DNA of 64,000 nucleotides from Clostridia bacterium (GCA_017621655.1 JAGASS010000016.1:100984-164983), one strand, 5' to 3'. Counted from the first letter of the stretch, positions 1 to 8,604 are shown. Translations and numbers: made by a program. Notes: generated from the letters alone by a model not told the origin.

Positions 1-1
1 G

Positions 2-370
2 ATACCGCTTTCCGCATATGAAACAAAGGGTAACAGACGTAAGCTTACCGCGGCGTATTCCTCCGCTTGCGAGCCGGCAGGCGTCGTTATATGCGAGAAG
101 GGCGAGGATAAGGATATACTGCTAGTTGCAGATAACGGCAGGGTAATGACCATATCGACCTCTCTTGTTCCCGAAAAGGCAACGAGAACCTCTCAGGGCG
201 TAACGCTCATGCAGGTGAAGAACGCAAACGTCGTATTCGTTACGACGGATATAGCAGCTTTTACTCCATCGGGTAAGAGCTACAAGAAAAACAAGCTTCC
301 GACTACAGGTTGGACTATTTATGATGAAGATGCTGCGGCAATGCCCGACAGCGTAAAAGCAAATCTATAA
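2..370 (+). CDS. Type II topoisomerase subunit A (GyrA/ParC family), C-terminal fragment
   Basis: The reading frame is open from base 2 to the stop at 368-370, so only the last 122 residues are in the window. The residues follow the C-terminal beta-pinwheel of the GyrA/ParC family: short blade-like repeats with 'VMTISTSLVPEKATRTSQGV' resembling a late blade. The family cuts and reseals duplex DNA with GyrB/ParE, and this part wraps DNA. There is no acidic tail. GyrA and ParC cannot be told apart from this fragment. The next gene starts 23 bases later on the same strand, so they may be cotranscribed. Confidence 0.75.
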   Translation: MPLSAYETKGNRRKLTAAYSSACEPAGVVICEKGEDKDILLVADNGRVMTISTSLVPEKATRTSQGVTLMQVKNANVVFVTTDIAAFTPSGKSYKKNKLPTTGWTIYDEDAAAMPDSVKANL

Positions 371-393
371 TTAAGAATCGAGGTTATAACAAC

Positions 394-1668
394 ATGTCAA
401 ACGTACTTGAACTCATTAATTCACTTAAAGGACCCTGCTCATGCGGAATGTGCCACGATACCGCAATTAAGGACATAGTTATTGAATCCGGCGCCGTCAA
501 CACCGTCGGTGAGGTTCTCAAGAGAAACGGCTTCCCGAAGAAGCTCCTTCTCGTTGCCGATAAGGATACTCTTAAGGCGGCTGACGGAATCGTTGAGTCC
601 CTTAAGGATTTTGATATTGAATATAAAATATACGACACCCTCCGCGTTGCTACGATGAAGGAGGTAAACGAGGTAGAAGACCTTATTAAAGACCGCGAGA
701 TCGGCGTTCTTTCCGTTGGTACGGGTTCTATTAATGACCCCTGCCGTCTTGCTGCAGCAAGACAGGATAAGCTCCTTTGTATCTTCGGTACAGCTCCCTC
801 TATGGACGGCTTCGCTTCTTACGGTGCGCCGATCGTAGACAAGGGCTTCAAGTTCAGCTACTCTGCTAAGAGTCCTGAGGTTATAATAGGCGATACTAAG
901 ATCCTCGCATCATCACCTTCTGATCTTAAGTCTGCGGGATTCGGTGATATGATCGCTAAATACGTCGGCCTTGTTGACTGGAAGATATCAAGTCTTCTTA
1001 CAGGGGAGCTTTATTGTGAGAAGGTAGCTAAACTTACCAGAGACGCAGTTGACGAGCTTGTTGAGCTTGCTGACAAGGTCACCGTTAACGACGAGAAAAC
1101 TGCAGGTAAAATATTTGAAGCACTGCTTAAAACAGGCGTAGGAATGTCGTTTATGCAGAACTCCCGTCCCGCAAGCGGCGCTGAGCATATCGTTTGTCAT
1201 ATTCTCGAGTGTAAGGAGCTTGTTGACGGAATCATCCCGAACTACCACGGACACGACGTCGGTGTTTCTACTCTCAACCTGCTCAAATATTACGCGAAGC
1301 TCGCTTCTATCGAAAAGATAAGCGCAAAGTATGAAAACGTTGACTGGGACGACGTGTATGCCTTCTACGGCGATCTTGCCGATGACATCAAGGCAGTCAA
1401 TTTCCCCGAAAACATAGTCGACGGAATCACCCCCGAGTCGATCGAGGAAAACTGGGATAACATAAGAAAGATCATAAGAGAAGTTCCTTCCTACGAGGAA
1501 TGTAAGGAAGCAATGAGAAAGGCGGGCTGTCGCCTTACCGTAGACGACATAGGAAAGGACAGAAAGCTGTTCAACGACTGTACGAGGTATTCGCCGTTTA
1601 TGAGAAAACGTTTAACGCTTTTGCGTCTTAGCGGTATGATTGGCATATACCCCGAGGACGCCGATTAA
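394..1668 (+). CDS. araM: sn-glycerol-1-phosphate dehydrogenase (AraM/EgsA type)
   Basis: A 424-residue iron-containing-alcohol-dehydrogenase-fold protein of the AraM/EgsA family, which reduces dihydroxyacetone phosphate to sn-glycerol 1-phosphate with NAD(P)H. The dinucleotide-binding loop is visible as GTGSINDP (residues 110-117). The expected metal ligands are Asp185 in GFGD, His265 in SGAEH and His285 in NYHGH. The N-terminus carries an extra CSCGMC cysteine cluster (residues 15-20), seen in many clostridial members. It is cytoplasmic. In Bacillus the product feeds the prenyl transferase PcrB, but no pcrB lies in this window. A GpsA-like enzyme for the opposite stereoisomer lies 2.9 kb downstream. 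Confidence 0.88.
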   Translation: MSNVLELINSLKGPCSCGMCHDTAIKDIVIESGAVNTVGEVLKRNGFPKKLLLVADKDTLKAADGIVESLKDFDIEYKIYDTLRVATMKEVNEVEDLIKDREIGVLSVGTGSINDPCRLAAARQDKLLCIFGTAPSMDGFASYGAPIVDKGFKFSYSAKSPEVIIGDTKILASSPSDLKSAGFGDMIAKYVGLVDWKISSLLTGELYCEKVAKLTRDAVDELVELADKVTVNDEKTAGKIFEALLKTGVGMSFMQNSRPASGAEHIVCHILECKELVDGIIPNYHGHDVGVSTLNLLKYYAKLASIEKISAKYENVDWDDVYAFYGDLADDIKAVNFPENIVDGITPESIEENWDNIRKIIREVPSYEECKEAMRKAGCRLTVDDIGKDRKLFNDCTRYSPFMRKRLTLLRLSGMIGIYPEDAD

Positions 1669-1681
1669 TTCGGAGGAATTT

Positions 1682-2185
1682 ATGAAAAAACTCAAGAAAT
1701 CCGCAATAATCTTCGTTATGATTATAACGATACTTACCTTCGGTGTTTCTGCCGACGAGGCGTATTCGAGCAAAAACGATCCGCTTGTTTCGCTCAGCTA
1801 CGTCAACGACGTGCTCGGACCGCAGATAATGTCGCAGGTGCTTGAGAAGATCGAAAGTCAATATGTCAAAATCAGCGATATTACCGACATGATGTCGGGA
1901 GAGCTGACGCTTGTTACCCTCAGTAAGGGAGATACACTGATGTCAAAGGGCGTTTGTGAGATCGTTCTGCTTTCGGGTAATGCGACGACTCTTATTACCG
2001 CTTCGTCAAATATCGAAGCGGGGCAGGGACTTGTTGACGTGACAGATGGCACGGTCGTAACTAACGGCTCGCTTATCAAGGCAAACCATAAGATAATAAT
2101 TCCGAAGGCGGACGGCAGAGGAATTATTGTTACGGGTGACAGCGTAAGCTTGCTCGTGAGAGGAGCGTATTCAATTGCGGACTGA
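1682..2185 (+). CDS. Small secreted protein of unknown function upstream of SpoIID-like gene
   Basis: A 167-residue protein that starts at the ATG at 1682, because a GGAGGAA ribosome binding site lies at 1671-1677; an upstream in-frame ATG at 1640 lies inside araM. The N-terminus is a clear signal peptide (KKLKK, then a hydrophobic stretch to about residue 23, VSA|DE cleavage). The mature part is predicted mostly beta, with many Gly/Thr/Val residues and no cysteines. I do not recognise a domain. It overlaps the next gene by 11 bases, so the two are probably translated together and may both act in the envelope. The role is unknown. Confidence 0.6.
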   Translation: MKKLKKSAIIFVMIITILTFGVSADEAYSSKNDPLVSLSYVNDVLGPQIMSQVLEKIESQYVKISDITDMMSGELTLVTLSKGDTLMSKGVCEIVLLSGNATTLITASSNIEAGQGLVDVTDGTVVTNGSLIKANHKIIIPKADGRGIIVTGDSVSLLVRGAYSIAD

Positions 2186-4562
2186 TAACGGTACAAAAAA
2201 GAAGAGGTTAAAGCTTGATTCGCGTTTTTGGGCGCGGGTCTTGGTCGTGCTTCTCGCCTTATCAATGCTCGTCGGAACGTTTTATTACGTGCTGATATTC
2301 TTTGCGCCGAGGTCACATGCGGCTGAAAATGAAGCTTCGGATGACAGCTCCTGGAATATCAACTTGCGCGTCGGCATATGCTACGACGAATATATAACCG
2401 TTTCCGTTAAGCTTACAGCCGAATACGGATTTGACGTTGTTTATTCAACCATGGGACGCAATACGATCAACCTCGGATATTTACCCCAGACCGAGGTGCA
2501 CGTTGCGCGCCACGTTAACCTGAAATACGCTTCCTCCAAATATCAGAAGGCATCAAATGCCGCTGAAACGAAGGTCGGATCGTATCATATTGACGTTCTT
2601 TCCGATGACAACTATCTTGAGGATATAGATGAAATAAAGAAGGTCTTTCCTGAGTATAACGTATTTCCCGCATATCTGCACGCTGAACGTCACGTGTTCA
2701 TAGGACAGTTCGCAACGGCAGAAGAGGCGGAGGCGGCGCTTTCGCTGATAAAGGAGGCGTTGACTCCACCGCCGCCACCCGAAACGACTCCGGAGCCGGA
2801 GACCACACCCGAGCAGACAGAGGGCGATACAACTCCCGAAGTATCGGATACGACAGCAGAAGACACCGCGACAGATACAGTCGATACGTCTGAAGTCACA
2901 TCAGAAGAAGATACTTCCCAAGACATTACTACTGAAGCTGGTGCTTCCGACAGTAAGACTGAAGACGATACAACCGTTGAGGACACCACCGTTGAGGACA
3001 CCACCGTTGAGGATACAACCGTTGAGGATACAACCGTTGAGGATACAACCGTTGAGGATACAACCGTTGAGGATACGACCGTTGAGGATACGACTGCACC
3101 TGAAGTAACTGATCCACCCTTTGTATCACCGCTTTCGGGTGAGCTTACGGAAGCAGTGCTCGCTTCAAGTGTGCGCGCTCCTCTTAACAACGATATGATC
3201 GTAATTGATCCGTCTACCCATAATATTATTTGGCTTCACGGATCTCCGCAGACATACGTGCTTCTCGGTCTTGGCGCACACCGTATTGACCCGGACGTTA
3301 ACGTCACTATGCGTATGAAGCATAAGTACAGCAGTGGCGAGACCACGCGTACTTACGACGGATATATGGAGTTTTCACATCATTGTCCGACCGAGTATTA
3401 CGGAATAGAGATCGTCAATCTTGTTCGTCTCGAAAACTATATTGCAGGAGTTTGCGCAGCCGAGATACATACGTGGTGGCCGATTGAAACCTTAAAAGCG
3501 TTTTCAATCGCAGTCAGAAGCTTCTCGATAAAGAGACTGAACGGACACGGCGGTTTTTCAGGGGATCTGTGCAACGAGGCGTGCTGTCAGGTATTTAACG
3601 GCTACGGTCCGACTGACGAGCGAGTTTGGCGAGCAGTTGTTGAGACCAAAGGAATAATAGCGACCTCAAACGGCGTTCTGTGCGGAACGTATTATTCCTC
3701 GAGTACAGGCGGATGTACTGCCAACTGTACAGATGTCTGGGGAAGCAGTCTTGCTACCTATCCGTACCTCAAAGCGGTTGCGACACCTTGGGAGAAATAC
3801 GAGACGTACTCAAGAGGTCAAAAGACCTATACGGTTACGGGAACAGCCCTTTATAACAGACTTGTAGATAAGGGATATAAGAATCTTAAAGGTCCTGTAA
3901 CCGATATAAAAATAACCAAAACAGGTAACAATACGACCTATGTTACCGAGATCAAATTCTATGATGCAAACGGCAATTGTCAGACCGTCACCCGCGCGGA
4001 CAAGATCAAAAAGCTGCTTTCAAGCTATGTTGACTCTGCTAACTTTGTAGTTGCAAAATCGGGTGAAAGCGTTGATCGCATTAAGTACACAATGCTTGGC
4101 TTCGGTGCAACAAATCCAAATCCGCCCGAGGGAGTTGACGTGCTCGGAAATCCGTTTTTGAATACAGTAACGGGTCGTCAGCAGTTCTCGGTCATTACAG
4201 CAGACGGAATAAAGACCTTCTACGACAGTCAGAGCGAGAAAGTCATGACCGGAAGCGGACTTAAGGACTTCGATATGTCCTTTGCTCTTGACTCTCAGAT
4301 ATATCCGACGATAATCGGTATAAACGGCGAGGTTCTCCCTGATATTTCAAAGCTTTCGCCAATAATCGAAAGCGAAACCCTGACAACTACCGCGGCAGCT
4401 AACAGCTTTACGTTTATAAGCCGCGGCTGGGGACACGGTGTCGGAATGAGCCAATACGGAATATATGAGCTTGGAAATCTCGGATACGACTACAGATATA
4501 TTCTTAAAGCATATTATTCGGGCATCAGCTATACGACTTACAAAGAATATTTAGGCAAATGA
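2175..4562 (+). CDS. SpoIID/LytB-domain cell-envelope protein with SPOR-like region and DTTVE repeat
   Basis: A 795-residue protein from a TTG start, preceded by GAGAGGAG at 2158-2165 and overlapping the gene before. It has one N-terminal transmembrane segment (about 22-45). A SPOR-like region follows (about 135-195), then a Pro/Thr/Asp/Glu-rich linker (about 195-315) with eight perfect DTTVE units. The rest is a SpoIID/LytB domain (ENYIAGVCAAEIHTWWP and a C-terminal GWGHGVGMSQYG motif near residue 755). SpoIID is a peptidoglycan lytic transglycosylase of engulfment, and its relatives act in cell-wall remodelling. The SPOR-like region suggests binding of denuded glycan. The long linker suggests a surface-exposed protein rather than the classical sporulation enzyme. 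Confidence 0.8.
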   Translation: MRTDNGTKKKRLKLDSRFWARVLVVLLALSMLVGTFYYVLIFFAPRSHAAENEASDDSSWNINLRVGICYDEYITVSVKLTAEYGFDVVYSTMGRNTINLGYLPQTEVHVARHVNLKYASSKYQKASNAAETKVGSYHIDVLSDDNYLEDIDEIKKVFPEYNVFPAYLHAERHVFIGQFATAEEAEAALSLIKEALTPPPPPETTPEPETTPEQTEGDTTPEVSDTTAEDTATDTVDTSEVTSEEDTSQDITTEAGASDSKTEDDTTVEDTTVEDTTVEDTTVEDTTVEDTTVEDTTVEDTTVEDTTAPEVTDPPFVSPLSGELTEAVLASSVRAPLNNDMIVIDPSTHNIIWLHGSPQTYVLLGLGAHRIDPDVNVTMRMKHKYSSGETTRTYDGYMEFSHHCPTEYYGIEIVNLVRLENYIAGVCAAEIHTWWPIETLKAFSIAVRSFSIKRLNGHGGFSGDLCNEACCQVFNGYGPTDERVWRAVVETKGIIATSNGVLCGTYYSSSTGGCTANCTDVWGSSLATYPYLKAVATPWEKYETYSRGQKTYTVTGTALYNRLVDKGYKNLKGPVTDIKITKTGNNTTYVTEIKFYDANGNCQTVTRADKIKKLLSSYVDSANFVVAKSGESVDRIKYTMLGFGATNPNPPEGVDVLGNPFLNTVTGRQQFSVITADGIKTFYDSQSEKVMTGSGLKDFDMSFALDSQIYPTIIGINGEVLPDISKLSPIIESETLTTTAAANSFTFISRGWGHGVGMSQYGIYELGNLGYDYRYILKAYYSGISYTTYKEYLGK
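2967..3086 (+). repeat. 15-bp in-frame minisatellite, eight copies (DTTVE)
   Basis: Eight consecutive 15-bp units, consensus GATACAACCGTTGAG, each encode Asp-Thr-Thr-Val-Glu. Copies 2 and 3 use GACACCACC in place of GATACAACC, and the last copy uses ACG. The array lies in the surface linker of the SpoIID-like protein. The unit is a multiple of three, so copy-number change would alter linker length without breaking the frame. Confidence 0.95.
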
Positions 4563-4583
4563 TGTAATTAAGAGGTAATTATT

Positions 4584-5540
4584 TTGAAAATCACAGTTAT
4601 AGGATGCGGTAGATGGGGTTCGTTTATCGCGTGGTATCTTAACAATCAGAAGCACGACGTCACCGTATACGGTCTAAGTGACGCCGAAAGCTTTATTCAG
4701 CTTCGCGACACGAGAACGAACGGACTTATCACGTATCCCGATGAGATCAAGCTGACGACCGATATAACGGCTGTGCATGACGCGGAAACCGTTATAATCT
4801 CTATTGGATCGCAGGGACTTCGCGCGCTTGTTGCACAGCTTAACGGGCTTGGTGTTAAGGGCAAAAACTTCGTTCTCTGTATGAAGGGAATCGAGATTGG
4901 TACGGGCAAGCGCCTAAGCGAGATAGTTGAAGAAGGACTTGATCCTTCCAATACCGTTTCGGTTTGGATCGGACCGGGTCACGTTCAGGAATTCGCTCGC
5001 GGAATACCGAACTGTATGGTTATCGACAGTAAAAATGACGAGATCAAAAAGAAGCTCGTAGAGGAGTTTTCAAGCCCTGTTATCCGTTTCTATTACGGAT
5101 CTGATCTTATCGGTAACGAAATAGGAGCCGCATCAAAAAACGTTATAGGAATCGCGGCAGGAATGCTTGACGGACTGGGTTTGTCGTCGCTCAAAGGCGC
5201 ACTTATGTCGCGTGGCACAAGAGAAATTTCGCGTCTTATCGAGGCGTTCGGCGGTAATCCATTTTCGGCATACGGTCTTTGCCATCTCGGAGATTACGAG
5301 GCGACCGTTTTCTCAAAGTATTCGCATAACCGCGGCTACGGTGAAATGTTTGTCAAGGGTGAGCACTTCGATAAGCTTGCAGAGGGATATTATACCGTTA
5401 AGGCGCTTATGGATATGAGCGAAAAAAGCGGTGTTGAGCTTCCTATATGCGAGGCGGTATACAAGGTGCTTTACGAAAACGGCGATCCCAAATCGACGCT
5501 ATATTCACTCTTTGAAAGAAGCTTGAAGCAGGAATTTTAA
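4584..5540 (+). CDS. gpsA: NAD(P)-dependent glycerol-3-phosphate dehydrogenase-like (GpsA family)
   Basis: A 318-residue protein with a TTG start 10 bases after a GAGGT ribosome binding site. The N-terminal Rossmann motif is GCGRWG (7-12). The SKGIE-like motif is MKGIE (Lys101), and the catalytic lysine is in AASKNVIGIAAG (Lys185), all typical of GpsA. The family makes sn-glycerol 3-phosphate for phospholipids. The usual GPSFAxEV motif is changed to GPGHVQEFA (130-138), so this may be a divergent subfamily or have altered substrate binding. It starts 21 bases after the SpoIID-like gene and ends 1 base before the next gene, so it is part of an operon. Confidence 0.8.
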   Translation: MKITVIGCGRWGSFIAWYLNNQKHDVTVYGLSDAESFIQLRDTRTNGLITYPDEIKLTTDITAVHDAETVIISIGSQGLRALVAQLNGLGVKGKNFVLCMKGIEIGTGKRLSEIVEEGLDPSNTVSVWIGPGHVQEFARGIPNCMVIDSKNDEIKKKLVEEFSSPVIRFYYGSDLIGNEIGAASKNVIGIAAGMLDGLGLSSLKGALMSRGTREISRLIEAFGGNPFSAYGLCHLGDYEATVFSKYSHNRGYGEMFVKGEHFDKLAEGYYTVKALMDMSEKSGVELPICEAVYKVLYENGDPKSTLYSLFERSLKQEF

Positions 5541-5541
5541 T

Positions 5542-6369
5542 ATGCGCACAAATTTTTACGATATACTTTCTTCACATTCACGTGCCTACCCCAAGATGAT
5601 GGCGGAGGATTACTACACGCTCGCTTATGAAAGCGAATACGGCGAGGTCTTTGACGGCGATAATGACGCTCAGGTATTGCTTGACGAGCTGAATAAGACC
5701 AAGACGGACGTGCTTGAGCCGTTTACGGTTACAATAGGCGGCGGATATGCGCGTCTTAATCTCGCGCCGATAAAGGCGTATCTTTCGGTCGATAATATTC
5801 TTTCCGTTATGTCGCTGACGCCAAAGGAGGGAAGCACCGACGGTCTTGAGCGCAAAATATCTCTTATTCGCCGTTCCGGCGTTATGGGAATACTTCCGCA
5901 GAACGCACGCGACGTTGATAAGTGCGAGGGGAGCGTGACGCACAGCGCGCTGTATAAGCGTCTTTACGGTGCATCATACCGCATTATTTCTTCTGACATT
6001 TCGCCCGTTATCCCGGGTCTTTGCCTTATATCAGAGGCGCTCGGGAAGACGGAAAAGGTAACTGTCGCTCTTGACGGAAGAAAGGCATCGGGCAAAAGCT
6101 TTGCGTGCAAGGTCATATCTACTGTATTCGCCTCCGAGATGGAGACAGGGAAGCTCGTTATCAATGACGGCTTCGGCTCGTTCGGAAGCGGAAATTACGA
6201 CATAAAGCTCTATTTCGATACCGACGAAGAAAGCAGAAAAATGAGGATCGTAGAAGCAGGCGGAGATATCGCTTGGGTAAAATATGAAAGCGAATCTCGC
6301 CCCGAGGAGGACGCGTATATAGAAAAATACGAGCCGGCAATTAACTGCGACCTCGTAATAAGAACGTAA
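5542..6369 (+). CDS. Unknown protein with a P-loop-like motif
   Basis: A 275-residue soluble protein directly after gpsA (1-base gap). The first 165 residues match nothing I recognise. From about residue 172 there is a beta strand followed by GRKASGKS (179-186), which fits the Walker A pattern GxxxxGK[ST]. After it comes a segment resembling the start of a P-loop kinase: a helix, then LVINDGFGSFG and LYFDTDEESRKMRIVEAGGD. The C-terminal part could be a uridine-kinase-like nucleotide-binding fold that is short for a full kinase. There is no signal peptide. Its position with gpsA suggests cotranscription, and the function is unknown. A hairpin terminator follows at 6433. Confidence 0.55.
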   Translation: MRTNFYDILSSHSRAYPKMMAEDYYTLAYESEYGEVFDGDNDAQVLLDELNKTKTDVLEPFTVTIGGGYARLNLAPIKAYLSVDNILSVMSLTPKEGSTDGLERKISLIRRSGVMGILPQNARDVDKCEGSVTHSALYKRLYGASYRIISSDISPVIPGLCLISEALGKTEKVTVALDGRKASGKSFACKVISTVFASEMETGKLVINDGFGSFGSGNYDIKLYFDTDEESRKMRIVEAGGDIAWVKYESESRPEEDAYIEKYEPAINCDLVIRT

Positions 6370-6432
6370 AAAAGGTGCTGTCCGTTATTGACCGTTAGGA
6401 AAGGCATTATTAACACGTTATATATTGCAGCT

Positions 6433-6470
6433 AAGGACAGAGAACGCATATTTCTCTGTCCTTAAAATTT
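6433..6470 (+). terminator. Rho-independent-type terminator, 12-bp perfect stem
   Basis: AAGGACAGAGAA (6433-6444) pairs perfectly with TTCTCTGTCCTT (6452-6463) around a 7-nt loop and is followed by AAAATTTTTAAAA. It closes the gyrA/parC-araM-gpsA operon before the sigma-factor gene. Confidence 0.75.
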
Positions 6471-6531
6471 TTAAAACTGATGCAACCAAATTCAAAAACG
6501 CCACACTATATGGATGAAAGGAGGCGAGGAA

Positions 6532-8124
6532 ATGCAAAAAGCGAGCGAGATGCGTGATCGGCTTACAAATGAATTTACCGAAAGCTATGCGGAAGATCTG
6601 ACGCAAGATATTGCGTTTCAGATAATTGCGGCTTTGAATAAAGGCACTATCCCAACGAGTTTTTCGGCGTGGGTCTGGAAAATCGCGCGTAACCGTTATT
6701 CGGCATGGGCAAAGGAAAAGCATAATAGAAACGAATCGGTAACCGGTTCCGATATCGGCGATTATGAAATTGAAGACGAAAGCGAAAATATCCTTGATGA
6801 AATGATACATACGGAGCAAATGGCTCTGCTTCGGCGCGAGCTGGCGTTCATCAAAAGTGATTATCGTAACATCGTCGTTGCCTACTACATAGAAAACAAA
6901 AGCGTTCGTGAAATTGCAGAATCGCTCTCGCTTTCAGTAAACTCGGTGAAGTCTCGGCTTCTCCGTGCAAGACAAATTTTGAAAGAAGGTATGGATATGG
7001 CAAGAGAATTTGGTGTAAGAAGCTATAAGCCGGAGGAGATTGATTTCAGCTGTAGCTGTGATTCCTTTGGAGAATTTGGCCAACCATGGACAATTCTCAA
7101 CCACAAAATCTACAAAAACATTTTACTTGAAGCCTATGGTAATCCCTCCACCGCAGGGGAGTTGTCCCTCGAACTCGGGGTGGCACTTCCTTATATGGAG
7201 GACGAGTTAAGGTATCTGGTCGAGCAGACAATGCTCGTTCATAATGGAAACAAATATGAGACTGCTTTTCCCATCTTGAGTAGTCATGCACAGGAAAAAA
7301 CATGGGCATACAACGAACGCATGATACCGCAGCTCACGAGGTTGTTTACCAAGCTCATCGATGGATTTACTCAGGCCTGTGAAGCCCATGGCATCAGCTG
7401 TTTTGGAAAGTATCAAACGTACGAGGATGCCAAGTGGACGCTCTTGATGCGTGCATTTGATATGCTCGCGTTCTCTGCTTCTCCCGAGGGTTATTACAAA
7501 AAAGGCTACACCAAGCGTCCCAACGGAGGATGTTGGGACATCGTAGGCTATCAAAAAGCGGACATTCCCGATATTCCCTGGGTAGGCCTTCACGGTTGCC
7601 CAAAGGAGCGGATGGATCAGCCCGCTGTGTATTTCCAACAATTCAAATACAAGCATGACGATATTTGGATGAAGACCCCCGAGTATCTGACTCACGACGA
7701 GGCATTGACCCTAAAAGCGGTTGTCGAAGGAAAGTGGGAAGCATGTGAGGCATATTGGATGGATCGTCTGCTTTCATACGGCTATATCAAAAAGACCGAG
7801 ACGGGATACGAGCCTACCATCGTCGTGTTTGAACAGGGTGCAAAGGAAAGATATCTTGAATCGTTCACCGATGAAGAAAAGAAGTCGTTGATGGATACAG
7901 CAACGGAAATCAAGAAAATGCTCCGAGAAGCCAAGGACTTCTCCTATAAGATCATTGTGGAGGATCTTCCCGATAGTATTGCAAGCAATGAAAACTTAAG
8001 GTTCATTGCTTTTCAGGAGAACGGAGCCGATCGGCGCTATGTGCTTGAGCAGGCTTTGAAGGATGGTTGGCTCGTTTACGATGACAAGACCTCCCCTGTC
8101 ATTGGTGCGTATATGTATCTGTAA
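6532..8124 (+). CDS. ECF-like RNA polymerase sigma factor with large C-terminal extension
   Basis: A 530-residue protein. The ATG at 6532 is chosen because AAAGGAGG lies 7 bases upstream (6517-6524); an ATG at 6514 would include the ribosome binding site. Region 2 is visible as AEDLTQDIAFQII then FSAWVWKIARNRYSAWA (20-60), and region 4 as a helix-turn-helix ending SVREIAESLSLSVNSVKSRL (124-143). Only about 20 residues precede the DLTQDI helix, so region 2.1 seems shortened. Residues 160-530 form a long extension seen in some clostridial sigma factors, with winged-helix-like segments and a Trp/Tyr-rich region. No anti-sigma gene is adjacent, so the extension may be the regulatory part. Confidence 0.78.
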   Translation: MQKASEMRDRLTNEFTESYAEDLTQDIAFQIIAALNKGTIPTSFSAWVWKIARNRYSAWAKEKHNRNESVTGSDIGDYEIEDESENILDEMIHTEQMALLRRELAFIKSDYRNIVVAYYIENKSVREIAESLSLSVNSVKSRLLRARQILKEGMDMAREFGVRSYKPEEIDFSCSCDSFGEFGQPWTILNHKIYKNILLEAYGNPSTAGELSLELGVALPYMEDELRYLVEQTMLVHNGNKYETAFPILSSHAQEKTWAYNERMIPQLTRLFTKLIDGFTQACEAHGISCFGKYQTYEDAKWTLLMRAFDMLAFSASPEGYYKKGYTKRPNGGCWDIVGYQKADIPDIPWVGLHGCPKERMDQPAVYFQQFKYKHDDIWMKTPEYLTHDEALTLKAVVEGKWEACEAYWMDRLLSYGYIKKTETGYEPTIVVFEQGAKERYLESFTDEEKKSLMDTATEIKKMLREAKDFSYKIIVEDLPDSIASNENLRFIAFQENGADRRYVLEQALKDGWLVYDDKTSPVIGAYMYL

Positions 8125-8129
8125 ATAAC

Positions 8130-8176
8130 ACCGCCGAGAGTAACCGTTTGGTCGCTTTCGGCGGTTTATCTTTTTT
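8130..8176 (+). terminator. Hairpin terminator after sigma-factor gene
   Basis: ACCGCCGA (8130-8137) pairs with TCGGCGGT (8158-8165), with an extra weak AG/CT step, and is followed by TTATCTTTTTT. It lies between the convergent sigma-factor and membrane-protein genes and may serve both. Confidence 0.7.
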
Positions 8177-8184
8177 GTATTGAA

Positions 8185-8604
8185 TTATTTGAACTGCTTT
8201 TTGTAAGTCGTTTTCTTTTCATCGGGCTTTTTCGGAGATACCTTGCGGACTATCAAGGCAACAAGGGCACCAATGAGATAAAGGATCGAAAAGGCGATAA
8301 GAGTTCCGACTACGTTTTGTCTTTGCTCAAGGATGATAAACGAGATCAGTACATTAAAAAGGAAGATGATGTAATGAATGAAATGCGCGGCAGGGAAAGA
8401 CATTTTTCTGTTGCGGAAAACCTCGTTCGACCAGCTTAAGATCAGGGAAAACACAATGAAAGGAAGAAGCGTCTTAGGCGTCAACACATAAGGCATAGTG
8501 AAGTCCATAAGTGCGTTCAAAACTGAAAACGAAAACACTATGACCGTGAATATAAAGCAGGCAGGGTAAAGTATATTATTAACGAATTTCTTGAATCCTT
8601 CCAA
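8185..8604 (-). CDS. Small four-helix integral membrane protein
   Basis: A 139-residue protein with four hydrophobic segments, at about 10-32, 40-60, 72-93 and 98-120, and a Lys-rich cytoplasmic tail. The length and layout resemble the DUF3021-like membrane proteins of Bacillota, but I cannot confirm this. It has its own promoter (TTGAAA, 17 nt, TATAAT) and a GGAGGA ribosome binding site at 8611-8616. The function is unknown. The M23 gene lies upstream on the same strand, 71 bases away. Confidence 0.6.
   Translation of the reverse strand: MEGFKKFVNNILYPACFIFTVIVFSFSVLNALMDFTMPYVLTPKTLLPFIVFSLILSWSNEVFRNRKMSFPAAHFIHYIIFLFNVLISFIILEQRQNVVGTLIAFSILYLIGALVALIVRKVSPKKPDEKKTTYKKQFK

Noticed and set aside
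2960..3090. Possible CRISPR array
   Set aside because: The 15-bp units are contiguous without spacers and in frame with a coding gene. No cas genes are present.
2690..3190. Long minus-strand reading frames (166 and 66 residues) opposite the DTTVE repeat
   Set aside because: They are low-complexity products of the repeat read backward (Val/Ser and Pro/Gln runs), with no ribosome binding site. The + strand protein explains the region.
8130..8165. Terminator for the minus-strand membrane protein gene
   Set aside because: Read on the minus strand, the hairpin is followed by GTTATTTA, a weak T-run. It is assigned mainly to the + strand sigma-factor gene.
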